NCBI RefSeq assembly: GCF_008831285.2
Contig: NC_045142.1
Coordinates: 27,258,376-27,322,375, forward strand
Direction: 5' to 3'
Length of the DNA stretch: 64,000 bases
Source: Nymphaea colorata
Taxonomy: Eukaryota; Streptophyta; Magnoliopsida; Nymphaeales; Nymphaeaceae
The notes beneath the pieces were generated by a model. The model did not search any database, was not told the origin of the DNA, and worked only from the letters and a program-made list of their open reading frames with translations. Numbering within the stretch: the stretch's first letter is position 1; each line of letters opens with the position of its first letter. Shown piece by piece: positions 43,886 to 54,770 of the stretch. Position numbers and translations under genes: made by a program.

Positions 43886-44376
43886 GGTCTCATATACTCT
43901 GAACTGGTGACTGGCGTCCCGGCCATATTTTCACATTTTGTCACCAATTTTCCAGCATTCCACGGAGTATTGATATTCGTCTGTATAAAATCTGTCCATG
44001 TACCCTATGTTTCTGATGATGAGCGTTACCTCGTTGGCCGCATAGGCCCAAAGGAATATCGTATGTACAGATGCATCATGAGGTATGGTTACAAGGGTGT
44101 CCAAAAGGACAATGATGACTCTAAGGATCGGCTTATTATCAGTATTGCAGAGTTCATCCGGATGGAAGCAAATGATTCTCAATCTTCCAGTTATGAAAGT
44201 ACATACGATGGAAGGATGGCAATACTAGGGACACGTGCAAGATCCAGCTTGAGTCTACTTCCTTATGAACAGGATGCAAAGCACAAGAAGCAAACCACCG
44301 ACATTGCAGAGCTTGCAATCGCTCTACGAGTCGCCACAGCCCAACAAGAGGGTGAGGTTCGAATTACCAAAAGATG
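43886..44376 (+). pseudogene. HAK/KUP pseudogene, C-terminal exon
   Basis: GLIYSELVTGVPAIFSHFVT, HGVLIFVCIKSVHVPYV, ERYLVGRIGPKEYRMYRCI and MRYGYKGVQKD are the hallmark C-terminal exon of HAK/KUP transporters. A frame change near 44285 moves to SKPPTLQSLQSLYE and NKRVRFELP. The family C-terminus (about 90 residues after RVRFELP) is missing. About 50 residues between the 37.6-kb exon and this one are lost at the Copia-4 insertion. Confidence 0.88.
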
Positions 44377-44700
44377 GGCTTCTCAAATCGTTTGTACAAT
44401 TCCCACCAATACAGGCAACTGGATCTTCTTGGGAAACAGATTTTAAGCTTACAAAGTCAGCCATGATCAATGACAATCTCGACTTTTTCATTGTCTGGGA
44501 CAGCAGGAAGGTATGCCGCTGTAACAAACCTTTCACCCTTCCCTCTTTCTAAAGTAGCAGCGTCCAAGTTCACATACTCGTTGAATGGTCAGCCTGCGCC
44601 AAGCATTGCACGTAACCCTCATGGTGAATATGTCGGAGTTTGGACATTTACCGCCGGCAAGAATTTTTTTTTCTTCACGTAAACATATGCAATTTCGAAT
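44377..44700 (+). other. Unrecognised coding-like stretch
   Basis: A forward frame contains GRYAAVTNLSPFPLSKVAAS and PHGEYVGVWTF, and an overlapping frame NDNLDFFIVWDSRK. Composition looks protein-like, but I do not recognise a family. It follows the truncated transporter without an obvious boundary, so it may be another gene fragment. Confidence 0.3.
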
Positions 44701-45542
44701 ATGAGTAAAAGGGGCGAAACCTGTCGGTTATCCACTCATATCATTCGCCTAGTAATCGTAAATTTAAAATGTATACTGCCATTCGAAATACACATTCGTA
44801 CGTGTCTGTGTGTATATATATGAGCACATACATATGTATCGGTGTGTATATATATAAGCACATGATTGTTCCAGCCACATCATTAACCACCCATTTGGTT
44901 CTAAACATCGGCAGCTTTCACACGCAGTCTCAATGCCGTCTCCACTACTCCGGCTTCATCCGCAGCGATACCCAGCTCATTTGCAGCATAAAACTATGGC
45001 GATACCACAGCTCATTTGAAACATAAAACTATCAATTCGGGGACCAACAAATGTTTCAAGAAGACAATTCACATTTAACAAGCTTAGACATTAGCAAACT
45101 AAACTCCCGTTTGTCAGAAAGGGAGAGAGACGAAGAAGATCCTCTCGTGATCCGGGATCAACATCATAGGAAAGCCTAGGAGCAGGCAGGAGTTGAGCTT
45201 CCCCACCTTAACACCAGTTCACTTGTCCTCAGTTTCTTAGTTCTTCCGTGCATCGCAGCGGATTGGACAGAATAACCTCAGTTACAGAGTAATGACGAAA
45301 CATGTCAGCCAGCATTAGTTCCTATTTGACCTTCGCAATTTCCCTTGGATATGGGGACAGGACACGGCTGTCGTGCTCAATAATGCACTTAATGAATTCA
45401 GACGCAATCAGGGTCCCAACAATGGACACTGACATATATAGCGAACTTCAACAAAAATTCGTGTTGAGGGCAAGACAATCAGAAGATATTATTAAAATAG
45501 GCTGGTTAGGAAAGAACAGCGCAAGGTGGATGGATTCAGGCA

Positions 45543-48500
45543 CTACCTATCTGTTTGCTTGCGCTTCAATGGTGAACTCAAAGTAGCAGCATCAATAGCA
45601 GGAGCAGAGCTGCCGTTTTGAGGATATAGACAACCCGCCACAAGGGAATCGCTGACCAAACCAGCCCCATCAAAGTTGAGCCGACCACTAACTTTCCTAT
45701 TGCTGAATTAGTGGAAACAGTGAGAAGCATTTCAAGGAAGAGAAGAAACAGATTAATAACAATTTGAAATGCATATTTAAAGCCAACTTTGCTGCAATAT
45801 AACTCATGACGTTTACCTATTCAACCGGTTGTTGATGGCGGTCAAATCCTTGGATGGACTTTGGTATGCATGAGTACTCTCACCTATACAGGCATAATAG
45901 CTTTTCGAGTTGTGTGATATCAAAGTTTCCATCTGCCTCAAGAAGGATAACCAATAAGACTACGAACGATCTATAAATGTTGTTAAGAACAATGCCAATA
46001 ATTCATAGCACAAATCAAAGTGAAAAAGCCATATACTGCCATAGGACCACCTGTCAGCTGCTAACAGTTGACTGAAACAACAAAAAGTATTTTTCCAAAG
46101 TTCAATTCATTTCTTTAACAAAAAATTGTTCAATTCACATTCCTTTTGGCCCAGCAGAGTTACTTCCATCAAACTTGGAATGACCAATCTGATAGTAAAA
46201 TATCTACGAATTTGATCAATAAAACCATTTTAATAGTGCTAGTTGTATGATCTATGATGTACAAAACTGATGTCTTGGGAAGGCACGTGAGCCCTAGACA
46301 TTTGCACCCAAGCATCCAGGTAAGACGCTTGAAGCATAATTTCCTTCCTTGTAAACTAAGAACTGAATTACTGACTACATTGTTTATCAATTGTCTCTAC
46401 TAAGATATTTTTTGATAATTTGTCACCTTTCTGAAAGAAATATATTCCTAACCATGTAATTTTCACAAAAAGAAAAAAATCTATTTTGACAAATTGGTCA
46501 TTGTGCCAGGCACGACCATACTTTAGTACTTCATGTACTAATGACAAGCAGACTCAGAAAACACATGCTCCAGTCTGCTCATAAGCATTAGCACAGCAAT
46601 GACCTAAGATTTCCTAGTTTCCTGTTCATAAAGAACTACAAACAGATGACCAGATTTGGTGCACTTGCCTTCGATGATCTCAGAGGAGACACGTAAACAT
46701 TGTGTGATGCAGATACTTTCTTAGGGGACATGTCTGGAAGACTAGGAAACAATGACACTCGAGGTGATCCTGGGGCTTGCCCTGTTTACGAGAACAAATA
46801 GTGAGGTAAAATATCAAACCAGTTATGCTGTAGAAGTATCAACCAAGTGTTGGCGAGTACCATCAGTCTTATTTTCTTCTGATGCTCGAGCAGTTTTAGT
46901 GGGAGTTCCTGCAGGACCAAGCTCCACAAGGAGAGGCTTCACTGCTGGGACAAACAGCTCATTATAGAACGTAATAATATCAACATGATCCTGCCCTGTT
47001 TTCTGCAATAAACCACACAAATTATCACATGCAAGTCTAGTTATAGAGAATAGCCCATTGGTGTAAACTTAAAGATGAAATAGTCAGTACCCCATTGTGA
47101 CTACTTGATGGCCAATCCACAAAAACGTAACAGAAGACCTGAGGTTTACATTGAGGTTGCTTTCTGTAGTTAAAAGTAATCTCCTTAAATGTCAACCTTA
47201 AATTTGATATCTGCAAAAGAAAATATAGTTTAGAAAGAAATTACAATATTATATCCTCAACAAGAATGGAATACCAACTCGCAAAGTAATGAACCACTAA
47301 AAGAAGCCAACACACTTGTCAAAAGTTTCTCAGAGACCTTTGAAACTCCATAAAGGCTGCTAAGAATAAGCTGATCAATATGCCTATTAAAAAACAAAGC
47401 TGTCTGACGATCAAGAATCTGCTGTATGAGACTGTAAACACACCCCATTACAGTATTAGGTTGCTGTAATCTTTCACACAAGCTCTTGATTCTGATGGCA
47501 GCCAACTTGAGGACCTGTCATTGTGCAGTCATTTGAGTACATTAGATGAAAAGACAAAAAAGCCTAGATGCTATAGTAAATGCATAGAAGCAGAAAATTT
47601 ATAGCAAGAAGTCAAAGGCTTATTATTAAGTGCACAGTTCAATATGACAGGAAAAACATAAAAAGGCATCTGTTACTACAATTGAAAAAATCAAGTAGCA
47701 GAAGATATTTTAACCTTTCTGAAGAAAACATTGATCCCCGTCTCAGCACATGTTTCACCAGCTTCTGCAGGATTTGGTCGTGTTGGACTATCAAGATGCA
47801 AATATTTCCAAGGGCACTAACAGAAAAAAGTTAGTAAGGACTAAGAACAAACGTTAAGAATGAAAACAAGAATCAGCACATATACCTAGCAAAAGCTGAC
47901 TGCAGAGGTGGCTGCAACTTTGTTTTGAAACAGGAAAAGCTCACCAGGTGCTCCTTAACTGGTGAAGTGAAAGAATTGCGCTCGAGTAAAACACCTGCAG
48001 GGTCTGAGATGACTTTCTTTGGAGACGTTGAAGCATGATTATCTGCTCAAAAAAATAAAGATAGAAGAAATCACTTGAGCAGGCAATCATTCCCCCACCT
48101 TATTACTGAATGTTCTCACAAGAATACATGAGCAGGATATAAGAATTCACAATGGGGAAGATAAACAAGTGATATCAAAATTTTACAATGAGCTATAGAA
48201 TTGGCAATAAAAGCAGGTTGAAGTGCGGGGATTCGCACAAACACAAATTAGATGACAATAGAACTAAACCTAATATAGCCCATAAGCATATCTTATGACA
48301 CAGCATAAATTGGATTTGCACCAGCTCCATTCCTCATGAGCAGGGAAAAGGAACATGAACAACTCATTATAGTTCCCTATCTCGAAGAAATGCCATGTGC
48401 TTTCAATTTTCCATTAAGTAAAAATTCAAGACAGACTAAAAATCTCATTGAACAAAGAACATTACAAAATGACAGGCATAACAACAAGGCAACAAGATAA

Positions 48501-50693
48501 AGACTAGAAAAAACAAACTGCAGAGCATTTTGCCCAGAAACAAGTTCTAAACAGAAACTACTACTGAACAGTCTCAACATATCCAATTACCAAATGAAGT
48601 TTCATGTTTCTGAAGAGCAGGGAGAGGTTGCAGACTTCCAGCGGTGATGTTCTGTTGCAATGCGATTGCGTCCAGCGACGGCATCGGTTCTGCTAGAAGT
48701 CCTAGCCGGTTTATCTCTGCACCCAGAGATGGTTTTGCAACAATTAAAGAGTTGTACATTGAGGAGCCTCTCTCCCAGGCCAAACTTTCCAAAAGACGTT
48801 CTTCTAAAGTATTAAGGTGACGCTTCAACTCTCGAGGAAGAGTTTCTTCATGTCTAACAAAACTCTCTATCACCTTGCTCAAGTCAAAGGCAGTAATTCC
48901 AGTTCTTTCCAGTACTGCAGGAAACATCATCGTCACTGTTTTGTGTGTTGCCAAAACCAATTCAGCAGAACAAGCAAGCATGCACCTATGAAACCTGTCA
49001 TTTGTTAGCAATGATGTCAAATTTTTACTGTGCAATGTCTGAGATTCTGCCCTACACATGGTGACCAGAACCCTATAATATGATTTTAGAGTTTCTGTCC
49101 TTTGTTCTGCCCATATGCTGTCCATCTGGGTTGCAGTTTGAAGGCTACCAGCTATACACCGCTCTCCAGGAATAGAGCTGGGAAATATGGCCTCCAAGAT
49201 TATATTAGCTCGATGCATAACATCCTCAGTTAAGTCCCTGTCGCAGGATGAGAGGAAGTGTTGCAGCTCTGGTGAAGGCTTTGGAGGCAAAGGACCAATT
49301 ACAGTCCAGAGCCATTTTGCAGTAGTCATTGATATGCTTACAGGTGTTGGTGCCATCTTTGAGCTAGAAAGGCCTAAATTATTGTTTGTAATTGAAGCTG
49401 GAGGAGAACTTGGAGGTGATGGTGGGCTTGTTACGGTCTTTGTTGGTGAGGTGAATGATTCATACTTGCACTGTAGAAAGTCAAATCTAAGGATTAAATG
49501 AAAATGCTAAATCAGACAATAAAACAACAGGGACCGTTTGGCAACAGTAACACATCGTTACTTTCCCATGAACTTGTGCCATTTTCTGACACATCGTTAC
49601 TTTCCCATGAACTTGTGCCATTTTCTGAGGCAACTTCACGGGACAGTAACAGTGTGTCATTGTTGTCAAATGGTCCCTTAGAATCAAGGATTAGAGACAG
49701 AAAGCAGAAATTAGTTTAAAGTATTATACCTTGGACCCCGGCACGCTCACTGCACCTCCTGATAAACTTCCAGTTCCAAATATACTCTCCTCATCTACAA
49801 AAACACGTTCATCTAGCTCACCAGTGTCACGAATTGCTTTCTCATAACCCTTTTCCAGAATTTCCATACTTGTTGATAATAAGTGATCTTCCATTAAATC
49901 TTGAAAATAGGTGAAACCATCTGAAGAAAAAATGACCGTATAAAAATTTGTAGCATACGATCAACCTGGTTATGAATAGATAGTAATATGTAAATCCAGC
50001 ATACCAGGAATAATATCATCAAGGGACTCTGCATTGCATTCTGAAGCAGGAGAGGGAGTTTTGTGCAAAATTTCAACTATCAAATTATTAGCCTTCTCTA
50101 TAGTTTTCTTCAGGTCATCCTCTGAGGTATGATAAGTATTACAAAGGGAAGCAATAAGATCCACACCCTTGTCAGACTTTCTAACTGTAACGATTTACCA
50201 AAAGTAAGTACATATCCACAATTTTAATCAGCAAACAATGAAAAGCCCAGAACAAAATTGAACCAAGGTTGAAGAGGATTACCAAAGCATAATGTATCCT
50301 GAAGAGAAAATTTTCTAAACCGAACAGGAACATGAACTATGAGAATGGCCTGCCATATGGTCACAGATGTTAGCAAGTACCAGGTACCATGCCAAGAGAA
50401 AGACGTGTCAGTGAGTTTAACCCATAATGCTTTCTTAAAGTTACCCAAAAGAATTTGTTTAAAAACACATATATAGCTACAAGTTTTGATAACCTACAAA
50501 TACTGAAATGGTCCCATTTGCACATGTTACCAAGTCCTTGAATCGGCTAAATGCATGAATACGCAATGAAAGAAAAAGCGACCATCCACATCGAAGATAA
50601 TGAGGAACATGGCCCTGAATGCCTGAAAGTTCCGATGGTTTCTTTTCATGTCCACTTACCAAGAATAGGTCCATGTATGGGCGTTTGTAATAC
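45543..50693 (-). CDS. RBR: Retinoblastoma-related protein (RBR), N-terminal exons not found
   Basis: Thirteen minus-strand exons splice into one unbroken frame of 856 codons plus stop: 50498-50693, 50283-50349, 50005-50184, 49730-49920, 48591-49470, 47886-48042, 47715-47787, 47338-47514, 47091-47210, 46861-47002, 46669-46781, 45817-45932, 45543-45702. All phases agree; the intron after 46669-46781 has a GC donor (GCAAGT). The first exons hold the DUF3452 N-domain ([25 protein letters not shown]), 48591-49470 pocket A ([18 protein letters not shown]), 47091-47514 pocket B ([21 protein letters not shown]) and 46861-47002 [18 protein letters not shown] is the plant Rb homologue: a nuclear repressor of E2F targets that binds LxCxE proteins. 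Full plant RBRs have about 1000 residues, so some 160-180 N-terminal residues are missing. The duplication breakpoint at 50883 lies 190 bp upstream of the first exon seen. Confidence 0.9.
49552..49629. repeat. 39-bp tandem duplication in an RBR intron
   Basis: Two perfect 39-bp units beginning ACATCGTTACTTTCCCATGA (49552-49590, 49591-49629). They lie in the intron between exons 49730-49920 and 48591-49470. Confidence 0.92.
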
Positions 50694-50882
50694 CTTGGCA
50701 AAAAAAAAAAGCAAAGTAAAGCCTGCACGATCCAGAAAAGTGGAATACCAAGTAAAACCATTTAAGATATACATATAGCCCGACTTCGAAGTCTGCGTAA
50801 AATGGATTGGTGCCGAGTCTCGCAGTTCAAGAGTATCCTAACATTCCAATTACCATAAAACACATACTACATGTACATTCAC

Positions 50883-51818
50883 TCGCTGAAGAGTACATCC
50901 ACCTCGAGATACCTAGGCAGTCTTCTTCTGAAAAAAAGATACCCAGGCAGTCTTCTTCTGAAAAAAAGGTTGCTGACCGAACAACGTTGACGGTTTACAA
51001 AGGAAAATGAACGAAATCCCAAACCCTTTGTTTTCTATCTTTCCTTTTGTTTATTTTCCTTTGAAATAAGAAGTCCGAAGGTAAGATACAAGAGAAACAT
51101 CGAACAGAACAATAAATAGAAAGAAGGCTTCATCAAGACATCATCCACCTCATAACTGGTGAGCAATTGGATGCTAACCAAGTGAACAAATAAAGACAGC
51201 AGTAATTGCCAATGGTTCGCCACAACCGAGAACATACACCTCTTGAGATGTTGGGACTTCGATCTTTATACAAACAGAAGCCTGTTTGCAGCCCGCTGCT
51301 AATGGCGTTATACAATCTGTTGGGACTTTGATCTGTATATCACTCTTGTTTCCCCATTTTGGACGCCCCCCTTACGATCTTTTGCCTAAAGCAAGGCTAA
51401 TCCTCATGCACCGGCCCTCTAATTCCTGCAACCAACATTTAAAGAGAATAGCGTTATTTTTCATTTCTAGGAGAAAATTGGGGTCATGAATACCTCTCGT
51501 ATTTGTCTAGCTTCTCTATTGTTACTCAACTTCGTAGGCTGAATCACCACCAATGAGAATCTCCAGGTTTTGAAGAATAACTTATTTAGCCTTATCCAGA
51601 AAAGGATTACCAGCTGGCTGAAGTAGTTTTACCCCAACAAATTCATAAGAATTTCACAATATCCTGGGACAAGGTTCCCCAGAATTCTGCAGGTAAAATT
51701 AGAAGAGGCTTGTAAACTCTACGCACTGTCTCTCTTCATGCGACGTTTCTTTTGCATCTTTCTCTTACATTTTCTTGATTTTGGATCATGAAAGCTTGTG
51801 CTCATATTCAGATGCAAG
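50883..51818. repeat. Duplicated segment, copy 1 (copy 2 at 63065-64000)
   Basis: The two stretches match at a constant offset of 12182 for at least 936 bp, to the window end, with about 2% differences by eye. The left border is sharp at TCGCTGAAGAGTACATCC: left of it, copy 1 has RBR-side DNA and copy 2 has unrelated sequence. The segment contains the last exon and 3' region of the chloroplast ribonucleoprotein gene and a 30-bp tandem repeat (50911-50970). Confidence 0.95.
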
Positions 51819-53024
51819 CCATGTAGCGTACGAAACTAGGAAAAAGATTCAGGCATCATGATTAAAACGAGAAACCAAATAAGGAAAAAGAAGGACGAGA
51901 AGATGTTCCTCAATCTCAAGGCTTAGTGGACTATGCTTTTCCATCGTCAGATCAAACGGTATCCCTTACAAGTTACAGAAAGGCGTTGCACGAGAAGAAT
52001 AAGAAAAAGAAAAGAAGAGCAAGAGGAGCTTACCACTCCATTCAAGGACTCGAGTGCAGCTTCCATCTCGGATTTGGAAGAAAAACAAACAAAACCGTAT
52101 CCGCGAGATCGTCCTGTCTCCCCATCGTACAGAACCCTAGATCCAACCACATTCCCGTAACCGCTAAACATATCCATCAAACTCTCGGAATTTACAGACC
52201 ATGACAAATTCCCCACGAACAACTTGAACTCTGTCTCTGGATAGAGGGGCTCACGCGGCTTCGGTTTGTCGCTGAAATTCACCCTCAAATTTCGACCTCC
52301 GTATTCCTGAAAATTTCGTTTTTCAGTTTCTGCGGGATATATATATATATATGTATCACACAAAAAGGAATATGCAAGGGATCTTATTCTCTTTTATTTG
52401 GCCAATCGCCTTACACTCCCGTCGAGGTTCTCGATCACGGCATTAGCATCTTGAAAGCTGCTCATTGTAACGAACGCAAAACCTCTGCTCTTTCCCGTGT
52501 TTTTGTCATAGAGCACCTAAAACATTTCCTCAGCAATGATGAGGTCGCAAAAACTTATTCAATCACTATAAACAAGAAAGGTAGAATCAACCCATCCCAA
52601 CATGCAAGCGTTTTTACCTCCACAAGTTCTGGGCTTCCATACTCTTGGACGATCGCCGCCAACTGTGCGCTGTCGCAGCTATAAGGCAGATTGCCAAAGT
52701 AAAGCTTGGTATTGGGTGGCGAGGGAGCCACTTCTTCTTTCTCCTCTTCCCCTTCTCTCTCTTCGACACGGGCAGCTTCCTCGTGAGCCACAGCCCACGA
52801 GATCCCTTGCGACCGCCTAGAACTGTTCCTTTTTGCCAATGGCGTTCGAAGTAGGATTAACGAAAGGGAGTCCAAATGGGCGAAAATGGCCTGAGAAGCT
52901 GACCATGGCACAAGTGAGCGTATAGATAAATTTGCACGGCCAATAGGGATTGAGAAAAAGAAACTAGCGGCAGCAAAGCCACGGAGGTGTTGGCGGCAGC
53001 CGAAAAGCAGGCAGCAGTGGCCAT
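51372..53024 (-). CDS. Chloroplast ribonucleoprotein with two RRMs (cpRNP, At1g60000-like)
   Basis: Minus-strand exons: first exon ending at 52618, then 52415-52516, 52034-52306 and 51372-51425, all joined in phase 0. RRM1 has KLYFGNLPYS (RNP2) and KSRGFAFVTM (RNP1). RRM2 has KLFVGNLSW and RSRGYGFVCF. The short last exon codes ELEGRCMRISLALGKRS and stop. A Glu-rich acidic stretch (EEREGEEEKEE) before RRM1 is typical of cpRNPs, nuclear-coded proteins that stabilise and help edit chloroplast mRNAs. The start is uncertain. ATG at 53024 opens a good transit-peptide-like MATAACFSAAANTSVALL, but in a different frame from RRM1; the RRM1 frame itself runs open up to a Met at 53145. A one-base shift near 52.9 kb or an unseen splice must be resolved. 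Confidence 0.85.
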
Positions 53025-53278
53025 GGGGCTCAGGGGGGCTGTCGCACTTTCTCTCTTTCCCTTCTGTTGTTTTGGAGTTCAGGCGCCCATCACGCTTGGG
53101 TGGGGTTAATAACCTCGAAAACCGAACGTGCTGCGCCAATGACACTTAGACTGAGGTCTCCGGGACCGGAGATTAGACCGGACGCACAGAGGAGCCACAG
53201 CCACCGTTCTGACGCATCACGTCTGAGTCGGTTGAGAGAGACAAGGAATAACAGCATGAATGAAGGAGAGAAACTTAC

Positions 53279-53534
53279 GAGCCATCGAGCCATTCTGGGT
53301 CGATGAAGTTCCCCCCACCTCTAACGGCAGGTATCCACGACTTCTTGGCGTTAGAGGTATCCACGACTTCTTGGCGGCGCCAGCAGCTGACACAACCACC
53401 AGCTGCCTGCGAACTCCCGCATGGTAGGTGCTAAGATGAGACGCTGGTGTTCCCAGCTGTTGCTTGAGCTTGCTTCCAGGCAGCTTGGAGGACCTCAGTG
53501 GAGACGCAATCGCGGATGTCGCAGCTACCGCCAT
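53279..53534 (-). pseudogene. LHCB6: LHCB6 (CP24) first exon only, frame broken by 26-bp duplication
   Basis: Starts MAVAATSAIASP with a chloroplast transit peptide ([19 protein letters not shown]). The mature CP24 N-terminus is then recognisable in two frames: AKKSWIP before and [14 protein letters not shown] after a perfect 26-bp tandem duplication (53330-53355 and 53356-53376 plus spacer). The exon ends in a proper GTAAGT donor inside the Ser codon, as in CP24 genes. The second exon, which holds all three chlorophyll-binding membrane helices, is not found on this strand down to 52.9 kb. CP24 is a minor antenna of photosystem II. This copy cannot make it. Confidence 0.85.
53330..53376. repeat. 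26-bp tandem duplication in LHCB6 exon 1
   Basis: GGTATCCACGACTTCTTGGCG occurs at 53330 and 53356. Since 26 is not a multiple of three, it shifts the antenna-protein frame. Confidence 0.92.
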
Positions 53535-54555
53535 CGGCCCTTCTTTTCTTCGCTCCTCTCTCTACCTCCCTCTCTCGCTCGCTCTTGGACGCTAAATCGC
53601 AAGTCGCAACTATCGCCTGGGACGATATCTGGGGGGCGTCCAGAAGTTGATCTCAAGGGGGGATGCCCGAATCCACTTTGGATAGATTTCGGTCCAATGT
53701 GAACCACCTCTCCATCGATCGTCCGCACCGGAGACACGTGGAAAGAATTTGCTGCCCTCGCTTCTCCCCTCACGTTTCAGCAGCTTACGTCACAGAAGGG
53801 CTGCGTGCAGGAAAAAAGATCTCATCTCCACACCATTGCTTGAACCAAACCCCTTCTAGGTCATTCGTCTCCCCTTCTAGGTCATTCGTCTCCCGTTTTG
53901 TAACTATGGAGCATTGGAATCTGATTTATATCTGTGATGATTAAACGGATGTCTGTAAATTATATATCAAGATAAATATATATTAGCCAAAAATGGTCTT
54001 TCATTTTGTATCGATTAGTTATCAAATCATTGGAACCAGATTTATTTATATGATTTTTAAATGGATGGCTTCTAAATTACTATAGATGAGAACAACTCAA
54101 AATCCTCCTAAAAAATGAAAAATAAAAATTGATTCTGTAGCATATGTGGCCACAAATTTAGAAAATGTCCATTTAGGCCTTCCTTTTGCGCTGCCGGTTG
54201 AGTATTAGCAAGAGCAAGGTGGGCTTTGGCCCAGTTCTCCGCTATATTGCTTGAGCACTTGCATTGCATCTTCCAAACAACTTACTTGACCATTTCCACG
54301 TCTTGATCAATGGTTATCATGAAGTTTTGTAAAAATTGTAAGAGCCCCGTCTCGTTGATTGAGCATACTTTATTTATTTGATGTGCCTTGAAAATAGGCG
54401 GGCAGATGCCTTGAATAGAAGTACGTGATCTAAAAATTGGAAGCCTTCAACTCCATCTTTCGAGAGTAGAACGGTTAGTTACATGTCTCGATAAAGTTGG
54501 AATTTTTAAAACACATTAGGTTTTAAGTTATCTGGTGTTTGGTTGGCAGACTTTA
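53535..54555. other. Upstream flank of LHCB6 fragment; no gene
   Basis: A GC-rich CTCTCTCGCTCGCTC leader-like stretch lies next to the LHCB6 start. A 21-bp block CTTCTAGGTCATTCGTCTCC is repeated at about 53846 and 53867. AT-rich DNA follows with no frame of note. Confidence 0.5.
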
Positions 54556-54770
54556 CTTCTATATAGGGGGCGTCGAGGCCATGGCCCCGGCTCCATTCCA
54601 ACCAAATGAAAAAAAAATATAGTGTAAAAATTGATTTTTTTTTTTGTCTTCATTTATTTTTTGAATGTAAATTCAGATTGACCCTACCCAAATTCAACCC
54701 ACAAAACTCAGCCCCCATTTGGCCCGCCCTTAAAAGAAATCTTGGTTTCGCCCCTGCTTCCATAGATAGC
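54556..54770. repeat. Possible small dispersed repeat
   Basis: Starts with AGGGGGCGTCGAGGCCATGG and ends with GGTTTCGCCCCTGC, giving a short inverted AGGGGCG match around a T-rich core. A related GGCCC-rich piece lies at 12058-12108. This could be a MITE or an LTR remnant. Confidence 0.3.

Noticed and set aside
43700-43886. Reading the 76-bp duplication as the Copia-4 3' LTR
   Set aside because: It shares no sequence with the 5' LTR at 37781-38188.
51035-51315. Hydrophobic minus-strand frame (also at 63217-63497)
   Set aside because: It lies in the 3' region of the chloroplast RNP gene and has no family resemblance. Conservation between the two copies only reflects the recent duplication.
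53217-53534. Treating the LHCB6 exon as exon 1 of the chloroplast RNP gene
   Set aside because: After allowing for the 26-bp duplication, the sequence reads as mature CP24 up to its own splice donor. Joining it to the RRM exon leaves the phases out of step at the obvious acceptors.
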